A stretch of 5,994 nucleotides of DNA from UBA1189 sp045647345 (GCA_045647345.1 JAZRMG010000031.1:1-5994); one strand, 5' to 3'. Numbered from the stretch's first letter, positions 1 to 5,678 are shown. The notes: generated by a model from the letters alone, not told the origin. Made by a program: numbers and translations.

Positions 1-2
1 TA

Positions 3-1730
3 TCCTATATATTAAAAGTATCGCTCAGCCTAGCAGCATTCTATATGTTCTACAAGCTGCTTTGCAGTCGCGACACGCTGCATCGGTTCAACCGCTGTCT
101 GCTGCTGTTCATCCTGGTCCTCTCGGCCGTGGTGCCCTTCATGTATATCGATTTGGATGTGGTGTTCACCGAAGCCACCGTAGCTATCGAGGAGTTGAGT
201 CTCGTGACTACAGCCGAGCCTGTTGCCGATAGTGCCGAAGCAGTCAGCATCCCACATTCCACCTTTTGGCAACGCATCCCGTGGGAGTACATTCCTTGGC
301 GTACCCTGCTCGTGAGCATCTACCTCATAGGATTAGTGGTATATCTCATCAAGTTCATCGTCGGATTGGTTTCCATCGCCCTACTCATCCGTCGCAGCAA
401 ATGCCGCGAGATGGCCGATGGCATCATCCTCGTCACCCACACCAAGGACTACAGCCCCTTCTCTTGGATGCGCTATATCATCGTATCGGAGCATGACCTA
501 CGGGAGAACTACGCTATGATACTCGCTCATGAGCGAGCCCACATCCGTCTCGGTCACTCGTGGGACCTGCTCTTCACTCAATTGTGCGCCATATTGCAAT
601 GGTTCAATCCCGCAGCATGGCTCTTGAAGCAAGAACTCGAAGCCATCCACGAATTTGAGGCCGACAGCGACACCCTGCGCCAAGGGTTTGATGCCCGCCA
701 ATACCAGCTCCGCCTCTTCGAGGCTGCCACAGGCGTGAAATATAGTTCATTTACCAATAATTTTATTAATTGTTCCACTAAAAAACGTATTATTATGATG
801 ATGAAAACACAAACCAGTCCGTGGGCACGGATGAAAGCTCTGTTCGTGCTCCCCGTAGCATTCGCTGCAGTATCAATCTTCTCATGTACCTCGCCCAAAG
901 AGAAGAAAGTAGAAAACAAAGATGTGGCAGAGTCTGTCCAAAAGGACACACCTACCAGCATTGATGAAACTCAAGTTGTTGCTTATGCGACCACACCTAG
1001 GGCGGAAGAGCAGGGTGAAATCTTCATGGTCGTAGAAGAACAACCCATGTTCCCTGGAGGAATGGAGGAGCTGATGAAGTACCTCCAAAAGGAAATCAAG
1101 TATCCACAAGAAGCCATAGATAAAGGAATCGGAGGCAAGGTAATCGTACAATTTGTGGTAAATACCGATGGTAGCATCTGTAACGACAGTGTAGTAAAGT
1201 CAGTAGATCCTATACTCGACGCTGAAGCCATCCGAGTAGTTCGCAGCATGCCCAACTGGACACCTGGCAAACAAAGGGGTGAGCCTGTACGTGTACGCTT
1301 CACAATGCCTGTAGCATTCGGCATGGGTGGCAATACAACCTCAGGCACTCCTCATACCTATACAAATACTACAGTAAAGCAAAAGACTGTCGCCAAACAA
1401 GATGACGCCGAAGACGAAATCGTTAATGCTCCAGAGGAACTGGCTGTGTATCCTGGCGGAATGGGAGAACTGATGAAGTTCCTCTCTAGAAACATCAAGT
1501 ATCCTAAGGAAGCACAAGACAAGGGCATCCAAGGACGTGTCGTCCTTCAGTTCGTTGTAAACAAGGATGGTAGTATCTGCGACTCTAAGGTAGTAAAGGC
1601 CGTTGATCCACAGCTCGACGCAGAAGCACTGCGCGTAATCAATGCTATGCCTAACTGGACACCAGGCAAGCAGAAGGGCGAACCCGTACGTACACGCTTT
1701 ACCCTCCCCGTAAGCTTCCGACTTCAATAA
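3..1730 (+). CDS. BlaR1-type M56 membrane metallopeptidase with two TonB C-terminal domains (5' partial)
   Basis: The reading frame is open to the left edge. Codons 3-44 encode SYILKVSLSLAAFY, which matches the first membrane helix usual for M56 proteins, so ATG 45 is internal and the true start is outside. Numbering from that ATG: membrane segments at about 18-35, 87-116 and 265-280; zinc motif HERAH at 162-166; a likely third ligand in HEFEAD (202-207, probably E203). Two TonB_C domains follow at 335-425 and 468-558. With the edge helix this gives the four-helix BlaR1 topology: protease domain in the cytoplasm, C-terminus in the periplasm. In BlaR1/MecR1 the C-terminus is a penicillin sensor and the protease inactivates a BlaI-type repressor. 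Here that sensor is replaced by TonB-like domains, so the signal is unknown and beta-lactam sensing should not be assumed. Family assignment is firm; the biological role is inferred. Confidence 0.93.
   Translation, partial: SYILKVSLSLAAFYMFYKLLCSRDTLHRFNRCLLLFILVLSAVVPFMYIDLDVVFTEATVAIEELSLVTTAEPVADSAEAVSIPHSTFWQRIPWEYIPWRTLLVSIYLIGLVVYLIKFIVGLVSIALLIRRSKCREMADGIILVTHTKDYSPFSWMRYIIVSEHDLRENYAMILAHERAHIRLGHSWDLLFTQLCAILQWFNPAAWLLKQELEAIHEFEADSDTLRQGFDARQYQLRLFEAATGVKYSSFTNNFINCSTKKRIIMMMKTQTSPWARMKALFVLPVAFAAVSIFSCTSPKEKKVENKDVAESVQKDTPTSIDETQVVAYATTPRAEEQGEIFMVVEEQPMFPGGMEELMKYLQKEIKYPQEAIDKGIGGKVIVQFVVNTDGSICNDSVVKSVDPILDAEAIRVVRSMPNWTPGKQRGEPVRVRFTMPVAFGMGGNTTSGTPHTYTNTTVKQKTVAKQDDAEDEIVNAPEELAVYPGGMGELMKFLSRNIKYPKEAQDKGIQGRVVLQFVVNKDGSICDSKVVKAVDPQLDAEALRVINAMPNWTPGKQKGEPVRTRFTLPVSFRLQ
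1047..1718 (+). repeat. Tandem TonB_C domain duplication inside the M56 gene
   Basis: Two 91-residue units (1047-1319 and 1446-1718) align without gaps. By eye 64 of 91 residues are identical. Shared blocks include PGGM near the start, IKYP, QFVVN, DGSIC, LDAEA, PNWTPGKQ, GEPVR and a closing P-V-x-F. A linker of about 42 residues rich in Thr, Asn, Lys and Asp separates them. The DNA has diverged more than the protein, which suggests an older, selected duplication rather than a recent copy. Confidence 0.88.
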
Positions 1731-1765
1731 GAGTCCCATCAGGATATTAATTCCACTAATCACTC

Positions 1766-1795
1766 GACATTGTATTTTCTTCATGGTGCAATGTC
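1766..1795 (+). other. Hairpin in the 3' trailer of the M56 gene
   Basis: GACATTG (1766-1772) pairs perfectly with CAATGTC (1789-1795) across a 16-nt loop, and a few G-T and A-T pairs can extend the stem inward. No T-run follows it. It lies just before a stronger terminator-like palindrome, so it may help to end or stabilise the transcript. Confidence 0.35.
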
Positions 1796-1802
1796 ATACG
1801 CG

Positions 1803-1833
1803 GCGAGACAACTATAGTTGTCTCGCTCTATTT
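1803..1833 (+). terminator. Probable intrinsic terminator of the M56 gene
   Basis: A perfect 24-nt palindrome at 1803-1826 forms a 10-bp stem, GCGAGACAAC with GTTGTCTCGC, around a TATA loop. A T-rich stretch (TCTATTT) follows. It lies about 70 nt after the TAA stop, and no gene continues on this strand. The T-tract is short, so efficiency is uncertain. Confidence 0.65.
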
Positions 1834-1846
1834 CAGCCCACATTCA

Positions 1847-1880
1847 GGTGGTAAAAGTTCATAAATAGGTTGGCGGTGGC
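1847..1880 (+). repeat. Left terminal inverted repeat of the foldback element
   Basis: 34 bp, inverted relative to 2045-2078. The only mismatches are at repeat positions 21 (A versus G) and 29 (G versus T). Similarity stops abruptly on both the outer and the inner side, as expected for a defined element end. Confidence 0.85.
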
Positions 1881-1934
1881 TCTTGCTGTACTAAATAAGT
1901 TGACAAATGAGGCAGTACTGACGTGCCAGTACTG

Positions 1935-1978
1935 TAGTACCGAGCCTCCGGTATTCGAATACTGGAGGCTCAGTACTA
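1935..1978. repeat. Central 44-nt imperfect palindrome of the foldback element
   Basis: Two 22-nt arms meet at TATTC/GAATA near 1956/1957, and 20 of 22 positions are complementary. The two exceptions (C1941 opposite A1972, G1950 opposite T1963) are C-A and G-T type, so a single mutation would restore each. The arms include GAGCCTCC and GGAGGCTC. It could form a cruciform in DNA or a stable stem in RNA. Confidence 0.8.
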
Positions 1979-2044
1979 ACAATTCGCACTGCCCAATTCT
2001 TATGTTTGCACTGCCTGACGTAGCGTTTGTCTTTTCCTTATCTT

Positions 2045-2078
2045 GCCACAGCCAACCCATTTATGAACTTTTACCACC
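2045..2078 (-). repeat. Right terminal inverted repeat of the foldback element
   Basis: 34 bp, the inverted partner of 1847-1880 with 32 of 34 positions matching. The outermost bases are CCACC on this strand. The flanking AAGAAA shows no duplication of the left flank. Confidence 0.85.
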
Positions 2079-2084
2079 AAGAAA

Positions 2085-2103
2085 TATTACCGTAATGGTA
2101 ATA
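2085..2103. repeat. Small hairpin next to the foldback element
   Basis: TATTACC and GGTAATA form a perfect 7-bp inverted repeat around a GTAAT loop. It begins 6 bp beyond the right end of the foldback element. Function is unknown; it is too AT-rich to be a convincing terminator. Confidence 0.45.
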
Positions 2104-2132
2104 ATATAGATGTTTACCCACCTTGAAATTCT

Positions 2133-2227
2133 CCTCCTAAGTTAGGAGGCCGACGCGGTATGATAGCGACAACTGCCGGTTTATCGGCATAAAGGAGTGC
2201 CAAAGGCCATTCCCCTCACAGAGGGGA
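2133..2227. repeat. Cluster of short REP-like palindromes
   Basis: Three inverted repeats lie within 95 bp. CCTCCTAA/TTAGGAGG (2133-2149) has one central base. TGCCG/CGGCA (2174-2189) has a 6-nt loop. TCCCCTC/GAGGGGA (2211-2227) has an ACA loop. No reading frame explains them. The third lies 19 bp beyond the stop of the glutaredoxin-like gene and could act as its terminator read leftward, although no T-run follows. CTCCTAA-type palindromes recall intergenic repeats of Bacteroidales genomes, but this is from memory and unverified. Confidence 0.45.
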
Positions 2228-2245
2228 CGAAATGCTTAAAAATTC

Positions 2246-2560
2246 TTAGCATCCTGTGCCATCCAAACTACAAGAGGCGCCTTGAACGGGTGTCGGCTCC
2301 GCTTCAGTGAAGTGCTCAGCCTCGTAATGCTTGAGCGATATGGCCACAGAGCCATCTTCCCTTACGAAACAGGGAATGCCTATGTTGCCCCGCTCGCGCA
2401 CCTTGGCAAATGCAGGGTGATGGTCACGCAAGGCAAGAAACTCCTTCAAGCTACGCGCCTGCTGACCGATATCAATCAACTCATACTCCGAACGATTGGC
2501 ATAGAGCGCCTTCACCGACGTACAGTCGGGACAACTCTCCATCACATAAATCTTTGTCAT
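2246..2560 (-). CDS. Glutaredoxin-like thiol-disulfide protein (CPDC motif)
   Basis: A 104-residue cytoplasmic protein with a glutaredoxin/thioredoxin-fold start: a beta strand (KIYVM), then the active-site motif CPDC at residues 10-13. The loop before the usual cis-proline reads GIPCF (61-65), and a conserved-looking LKEFLALRD segment lies at 38-46. Small proteins of this type are common in Bacteroidales and are annotated glutaredoxin-related; the likely role is thiol-disulfide exchange, with the partner unknown. Two oddities: a cysteine (C64) directly after the presumed cis-proline, and a C-terminal tail with two more cysteines (C97, C104, the last residue). ATG 2558-2560 is chosen because it lies about 25 nt downstream of a good promoter and opens directly on the first fold strand. 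Its catalase neighbour, on the same strand, suggests a redox-stress setting. Confidence 0.85.
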   Translation of the reverse strand: MTKIYVMESCPDCTSVKALYANRSEYELIDIGQQARSLKEFLALRDHHPAFAKVRERGNIGIPCFVREDGSVAISLKHYEAEHFTEAEPTPVQGASCSLDGTGC

Positions 2561-2589
2561 AATTCTCTTCAGTTAAATACTTGTCACTG

Positions 2590-2619
2590 CAAAGATACGG
2601 TTTATTCATAAAAGACAAA
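2590..2619 (-). promoter_or_regulatory. Bacteroidetes-type promoter of the glutaredoxin-like gene
   Basis: Read on the minus strand: TTTG (2616-2619), an 18-nt spacer, then TATCTTTG (2590-2597). This is a full match to the -7 consensus TAnnTTTG used by the Bacteroidetes primary sigma factor. Transcription would start near 2583, giving a leader of about 22 nt before the ATG. Confidence 0.75.
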
Positions 2620-2633
2620 GGGCAGAAGCCTGT

Positions 2634-2665
2634 AAAAATCGTGCGCGGATATTGCGCACCATTTT
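2634..2665 (-). terminator. Intrinsic terminator of the catalase gene
   Basis: On the minus strand GTGCGC and GCGCAC (2654-2659 and 2641-2646) form a 6-bp GC-rich stem with a 7-nt loop, followed by GATTTTT. Flanking AAAAT and ATTTT can extend the stem past one mismatch. It starts just 19 nt after the catalase stop and lies upstream of the glutaredoxin promoter, so the two genes are probably separate units with some read-through possible. Confidence 0.75.
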
Positions 2666-2678
2666 CCAGTTTCACCCA

Positions 2679-4148
2679 CTATTCATCACTCCCCTTCATC
2701 GCCTCCTCCAAACTGATGCCTAAGGCTCGGGCTACGCCTTCGCCATAACGGGGATCGGCACGGTAGCAGTTGCGCACGTGGCGCTGCTTGATGAAGAGCT
2801 CGGCGTCGCCCATGGCACGGGCCGTATTGGCAAAGAGGAACTCCTGCTCATCGGGGGGCATGAGACGGAAGAGATTGCCCGGCTGGGTGTAATAGTCGTC
2901 ATCGTAATCCCACTCGTTGTAGTTGTAGGCATCGCCATGGATGGGAAGCGGAGGCTCTTTGGTGTGGGGCGACTCCTTCCATTCGCCCCAGCTGTTGGGT
3001 TCGTAGCCCTTGGTGGAGCCGTAGTTGCCATCGACGCGCATGGCACCGTCGCGATGGTAGGCGTGGAAGGGGCAGCGGGGACGGTTTACGGGTATCTGCT
3101 CCAGGTTCACACCTAAGCGGTAACGCTGAGCGTCGCCATAGGAGAAGAGTCGGCCTTGCAGCATCTTGTCGGGCGAGAAGCCTATACCCTCTACCACATT
3201 GATGGGGTTGAAGGCGGCCTGCTCCACCTCGGCAAAGTAGTTCTCGGGGTTGCGGTTGAGCTCCAGGATACCCACATCGTGCAAGGGGAAGTCTCCATGG
3301 GGCCACACCTTGGTGAGGTCGAAGGGATTGATGTAGTAGTCCATGGCCTGCTCCTCGGTCATGAGCTGCACCTGGAAGAGCCAGCGGGGATAGTCGCCAC
3401 GCTCGATGCTCTCGTAGAGGTCGCGCTGGTGCGACTCGCGGTCCTTGGCAATGATAGCTTCGGCCTCCTCGTCGGTGAGGTTCTTGATGCCTTGCAGGGT
3501 GCGCAGATGAAACTTCACCCAGGTGCGCTTGTTATCCTTATTATAGAAACTGTACGTATGACTACCGAAACCATGCATATGACGATATGACAAGGGGATG
3601 CCACGCGGACTCATGGTGATGGTGACCTGATGCAGTGCCTCGGGAAGGAGGGTCCAGAAGTCCCAGTTGTTCGATGCGCTGCGCATGCCTGTGCGTGGGT
3701 CGCGCTTGATGGCGTGGTTGAGGTCGGGGAACTTCAGCGGGTCGCGCAAGAAGAATACGGGGGTGTTATTGCCCACGAGGTCCCAGTTTCCCTCTTCGGT
3801 GTAGAACTTCATGGCAAAGCCACGGATGTCGCGTTCGGCATCGGCAGCACCGCGCTCACCCGCCACGGTGGAGAAGCGCACGAAGCACTCGGTCTGCTTG
3901 CCCACCTGGCTGAAGATGGCGGCACGGGTATACTGCGTGATGTCGTGCGTCACGGTAAAGGTTCCGTAGGCTCCCGCCCCCTTGGCGTGCATGCGGCGTT
4001 CGGGGATTACCTCACGGTCGAAGTGGGCGAGTTTCTCTATCAGCCAGAGGTCTTGTAGGAGGATGGGGCCACGCTGTCCGGCAGTCTGCGAGTTTTGGTT
4101 GTCGGCCACCGGACGTCCGTTGGCCGTGGTCAATCGATTCTTTTCCAT
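2679..4148 (-). CDS. katA: Monofunctional haem catalase, small-subunit type
   Basis: 489 residues from ATG 4146-4148, normal for the roughly 480-500-residue small-subunit catalases, which split hydrogen peroxide into water and oxygen in the cytoplasm. An in-frame TTG two codons upstream (4152-4154) is open, but the ATG gives the family-typical start MEKNRLTTANGRP. Visible marks, numbered from the ATG: catalytic His54 in FDREVIPERRMHAKGAGAYG, catalytic Asn127 in DLVGNNTPVFF, and proximal haem ligand Tyr337 in GRLFSYGDAQRYRLG. The HMHGFGSHTY segment and an intact C-terminus show a complete gene. No C-terminal flavodoxin-like domain of large catalases is present. The coding region looks visibly richer in G and C than the neighbouring dehydrogenase gene. 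In Bacteroides the homologue is called katB and is OxyR-controlled; no OxyR site was recognised here. The family call is very secure; the symbol is the generic one. Confidence 0.97.
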   Translation of the reverse strand: MEKNRLTTANGRPVADNQNSQTAGQRGPILLQDLWLIEKLAHFDREVIPERRMHAKGAGAYGTFTVTHDITQYTRAAIFSQVGKQTECFVRFSTVAGERGAADAERDIRGFAMKFYTEEGNWDLVGNNTPVFFLRDPLKFPDLNHAIKRDPRTGMRSASNNWDFWTLLPEALHQVTITMSPRGIPLSYRHMHGFGSHTYSFYNKDNKRTWVKFHLRTLQGIKNLTDEEAEAIIAKDRESHQRDLYESIERGDYPRWLFQVQLMTEEQAMDYYINPFDLTKVWPHGDFPLHDVGILELNRNPENYFAEVEQAAFNPINVVEGIGFSPDKMLQGRLFSYGDAQRYRLGVNLEQIPVNRPRCPFHAYHRDGAMRVDGNYGSTKGYEPNSWGEWKESPHTKEPPLPIHGDAYNYNEWDYDDDYYTQPGNLFRLMPPDEQEFLFANTARAMGDAELFIKQRHVRNCYRADPRYGEGVARALGISLEEAMKGSDE

Positions 4149-4333
4149 TATCAAAAGCTGTTATTAGAATTGGTAGATTTATTCACCTCTCTTTAACAAT
4201 CACCGTGGAAAAATGTTTGAATTATTCCTTTATTATACCCCGAGTATTTCTGTATTATTTACTAAACTTAATCACATGATGAACAATTTACTAGTTTTTA
4301 CTGATAATTAAAGTTGACTTCCATAAATATTAT

Positions 4334-4438
4334 ATGCATATGAGTTTTCTGTGGATTCTTTTAGCTATTTCGTTTACCATCTCAGCTTTATTATTTGTTT
4401 CGGCTCATGCTGTAATGTTAATAAATATACAAAGATAA
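4334..4438 (+). CDS. Doubtful 34-residue hydrophobic peptide ORF
   Basis: ATG 4334 to TAA 4438 encodes a peptide with one hydrophobic span (residues 4-28) ending in VSAHA, which resembles a membrane helix or a secretion signal with an Ala-x-Ala cleavage site. A second in-frame ATG lies at 4340. No Bacteroidetes promoter is evident upstream, and its 3' end overlaps the predicted catalase promoter. T-rich DNA yields hydrophobic frames by chance, so this may be nothing. Confidence 0.2.
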   Translation: MHMSFLWILLAISFTISALLFVSAHAVMLINIQR

Positions 4439-4460
4439 CAAAAAGACATATCCAAGGAAA
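4430..4460 (-). promoter_or_regulatory. Probable distal promoter of the catalase gene
   Basis: On the minus strand TATCTTTG (4430-4437) fully matches the Bacteroidetes -7 element. The -33 position 19 nt upstream reads TTTC (4457-4460), one base from TTTG. Transcription would start near 4423, leaving an AT-rich leader of about 275 nt before the catalase ATG. I found no better minus-strand match closer to the gene; TAAGTTTA around 4267-4274 is a weaker candidate without a good -33. The rest of this 463-nt gap holds no recognised RNA gene or operator. Confidence 0.5.
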
Positions 4461-4543
4461 CGCTGCTGCATGACATATCTCTGAGGAGTCTTGGATGAGC
4501 ACGAGTGGCACATATTATCTCGTTAAAAAAATAAATGATTTAT

Positions 4544-4574
4544 TTTGTTCTCCCCGCGGCATGTTGTATCTTTG
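4544..4574 (+). promoter_or_regulatory. Bacteroidetes-type promoter of the DAP dehydrogenase gene
   Basis: TTTG (4544-4547), a 19-nt spacer, then TATCTTTG (4567-4574): both elements match the consensus exactly. Start of transcription is expected near 4581, about 30 nt before the ATG. That leader is too short for a lysine riboswitch. The untranslated stretch is A-rich with no Shine-Dalgarno, as is usual in this phylum. Confidence 0.85.
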
Positions 4575-4611
4575 TCCAGAATTTATAACAGAAAGAATTA
4601 AGTAAATAGAT

Positions 4612-5511
4612 ATGAAAAAAATCAGAGTAGCCATCGTTGGATATGGTAATATTGGGCAATATGCCCTTCAAGCATTAGAAGCAGCTCCTGATATGGAGAT
4701 AGCAGGTGTAGTACGCCGCAGTGGCAGCGAAAACAAGCCCACAGAACTAACTCCCTACCCCGTAGTAAAACATGTGAGCGAACTGGAAAACGTTGATGTA
4801 GCCATCCTCGCTACTCCAACACGCAGCGTAGAGCAATATGCATTGGAATGCCTCACATTAGGTATCAACACCGTAGACAGTTTTGACATACATAGTAAAA
4901 TAGTCGATTTGCGACGCTCACTCGATGCAGCAGCCAAAGAACATGGTGCAGTAGCAATTATCTCGGCAGGATGGGATCCCGGCAGTGATTCTATTGTACG
5001 TACCCTCATGCAAAGTCTCGCCCCCAAAGGTATCAGCTATACCAACTTTGGACCTGGCATGAGCATGGGACATACAGTCGCTGTAAAAGCCATTGACGGA
5101 GTAAAAGACGCACTCTCTATGACTATTCCTGTTGGTACGGGGATACACCGTCGCATGGTATACATAGAACTTAAGGATGGTTATAACTTCAATGAAGTTG
5201 CAGCTGCGATCAAGGCCGATGCATACTTTGTGAACGACGAGACTCATGTGATGCAAGTTCCATGCGTAGACGAGCTAAAGGATATGGGTCATGGCGTAAA
5301 CCTCACACGTAAAGGCGTTTCGGGTGTAACACAGAACCAGCTTTTCGAGTTCAATATGAGAATTAACAACCCAGCCCTTACAAGTCAAGTACTCGTAAAC
5401 GTTGCTCGCGCAACCATGCATCAGCAACCAGGAGCCTACACTATGATTGAAATTCCTGTCATTGATATGCTCTATGGAAATCGTGAAGAGCTAATAGCAC
5501 ATTTAGTATAA
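4612..5511 (+). CDS. ddh: meso-Diaminopimelate D-dehydrogenase
   Basis: 299 residues. The enzyme interconverts meso-diaminopimelate with L-2-amino-6-oxopimelate (cyclising to tetrahydrodipicolinate) plus ammonia, using NADP(H). It is a one-step route to meso-DAP for lysine and peptidoglycan. Visible marks: N-terminal Rossmann motif GYGNIG (10-15) after a basic-hydrophobic strand; ILATPTRS (65-72); DSFDIHS (89-95); the family signature SAGWDPGSDSIVR (118-130); NFGPGMSMGH (145-154), which lines the substrate pocket in known homologues. The start is supported by the promoter and by the first beta strand beginning at residue 4. At 299 residues it is shorter than the approximately 320-residue Corynebacterium enzyme and closer to the compact Symbiobacterium-like type. 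It appears to be a single-gene unit, between its own promoter and a strong palindrome. The product is secure; any substrate breadth is inferred. Confidence 0.95.
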   Translation: MKKIRVAIVGYGNIGQYALQALEAAPDMEIAGVVRRSGSENKPTELTPYPVVKHVSELENVDVAILATPTRSVEQYALECLTLGINTVDSFDIHSKIVDLRRSLDAAAKEHGAVAIISAGWDPGSDSIVRTLMQSLAPKGISYTNFGPGMSMGHTVAVKAIDGVKDALSMTIPVGTGIHRRMVYIELKDGYNFNEVAAAIKADAYFVNDETHVMQVPCVDELKDMGHGVNLTRKGVSGVTQNQLFEFNMRINNPALTSQVLVNVARATMHQQPGAYTMIEIPVIDMLYGNREELIAHLV

Positions 5512-5533
5512 GCCCACCAGACATAGAACAGAT

Positions 5534-5583
5534 TTATATATAAGAATACGCGCAATATATATTGCGCGTATTCTTATATATAA
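5534..5583. terminator. Perfect 50-nt palindrome, probable terminator
   Basis: Every base from 5534 to 5583 pairs with its mirror partner: 23 bp around a 4-nt centre, or 25 bp as a cruciform. The core ATACGCGCAAT is flanked by AT-rich arms. It starts 23 nt after the dehydrogenase stop and lies between that gene and the oppositely directed rRNA operon, so it could stop transcripts from both sides. No clean T-run follows on the plus strand (TAACCCC), so a stem-driven or mRNA-stabilising role is also possible. Confidence 0.7.
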
Positions 5584-5678
5584 CCCCAAATCTCATTAGT
5601 AATAAACAAAAACTATGTTAAACAAACTTTTCACCTACATTATTGTCCAATAGCAAATCGCAACAGAATCCATAGCAC

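Larger units (their letters stand above)
1847..2078. mobile_element. MITE-like foldback element, 232 bp, without a transposase
   Basis: The element is bounded by inverted repeats of 34 bp (1847-1880 and 2045-2078) that match at 32 positions; each starts GGTGGTAAAAGTTCATAAAT read inward. The 164-bp interior holds a central palindrome and repeated AGTACT motifs. It has no convincing coding sequence; the two open frames crossing it lack any recognisable protein and run through the inverted repeats. Size, non-coding interior and precise inverted ends fit a miniature inverted-repeat transposable element mobilised in trans. No target-site duplication is visible: flanks are CATTCA on the left and AAGAAA on the right. 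I cannot assign an IS family from the ends. The alternative is a long structured RNA or a non-mobile intergenic repeat. Confidence 0.65.

Noticed and set aside
45..47. ATG at 45 as the real start of the M56 gene
   Set aside because: The frame stays open to the window edge, and the upstream codons encode the family's first membrane helix, so this methionine is internal.
1833..2109. Two overlapping open frames (1833-2060 minus, 1870-2109 plus) as genes
   Set aside because: Both run through the inverted repeats and central palindrome of the foldback element, have no recognisable protein features, and are best explained by repeat DNA.
2055..2130. Direct repeat TTTACCACCAAGAAAT / TTTACCCACCTTGAAAT as target-site duplication or second element end
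   Set aside because: The match is imperfect and gapped, both copies lie on the same side, and it does not extend to the 34-bp terminal repeat.
2732..4058. Several long open frames opposite or out of frame with catalase
   Set aside because: They are shadows of a GC-rich, strongly coding gene; their proteins are low-complexity and unlike any family.
4152..4154. TTG as the catalase start codon
   Set aside because: The ATG two codons downstream gives the family-typical N-terminus; nothing favours the TTG.
4581..4611. Lysine riboswitch ahead of the DAP dehydrogenase gene
   Set aside because: The promoter leaves only about 30 nt of leader, far shorter than any lysine riboswitch.
4149..4611. OxyR operator for catalase
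   Set aside because: I could not find four properly spaced ATAG/CTAT elements; AT-rich sequence gives only scattered partial matches.
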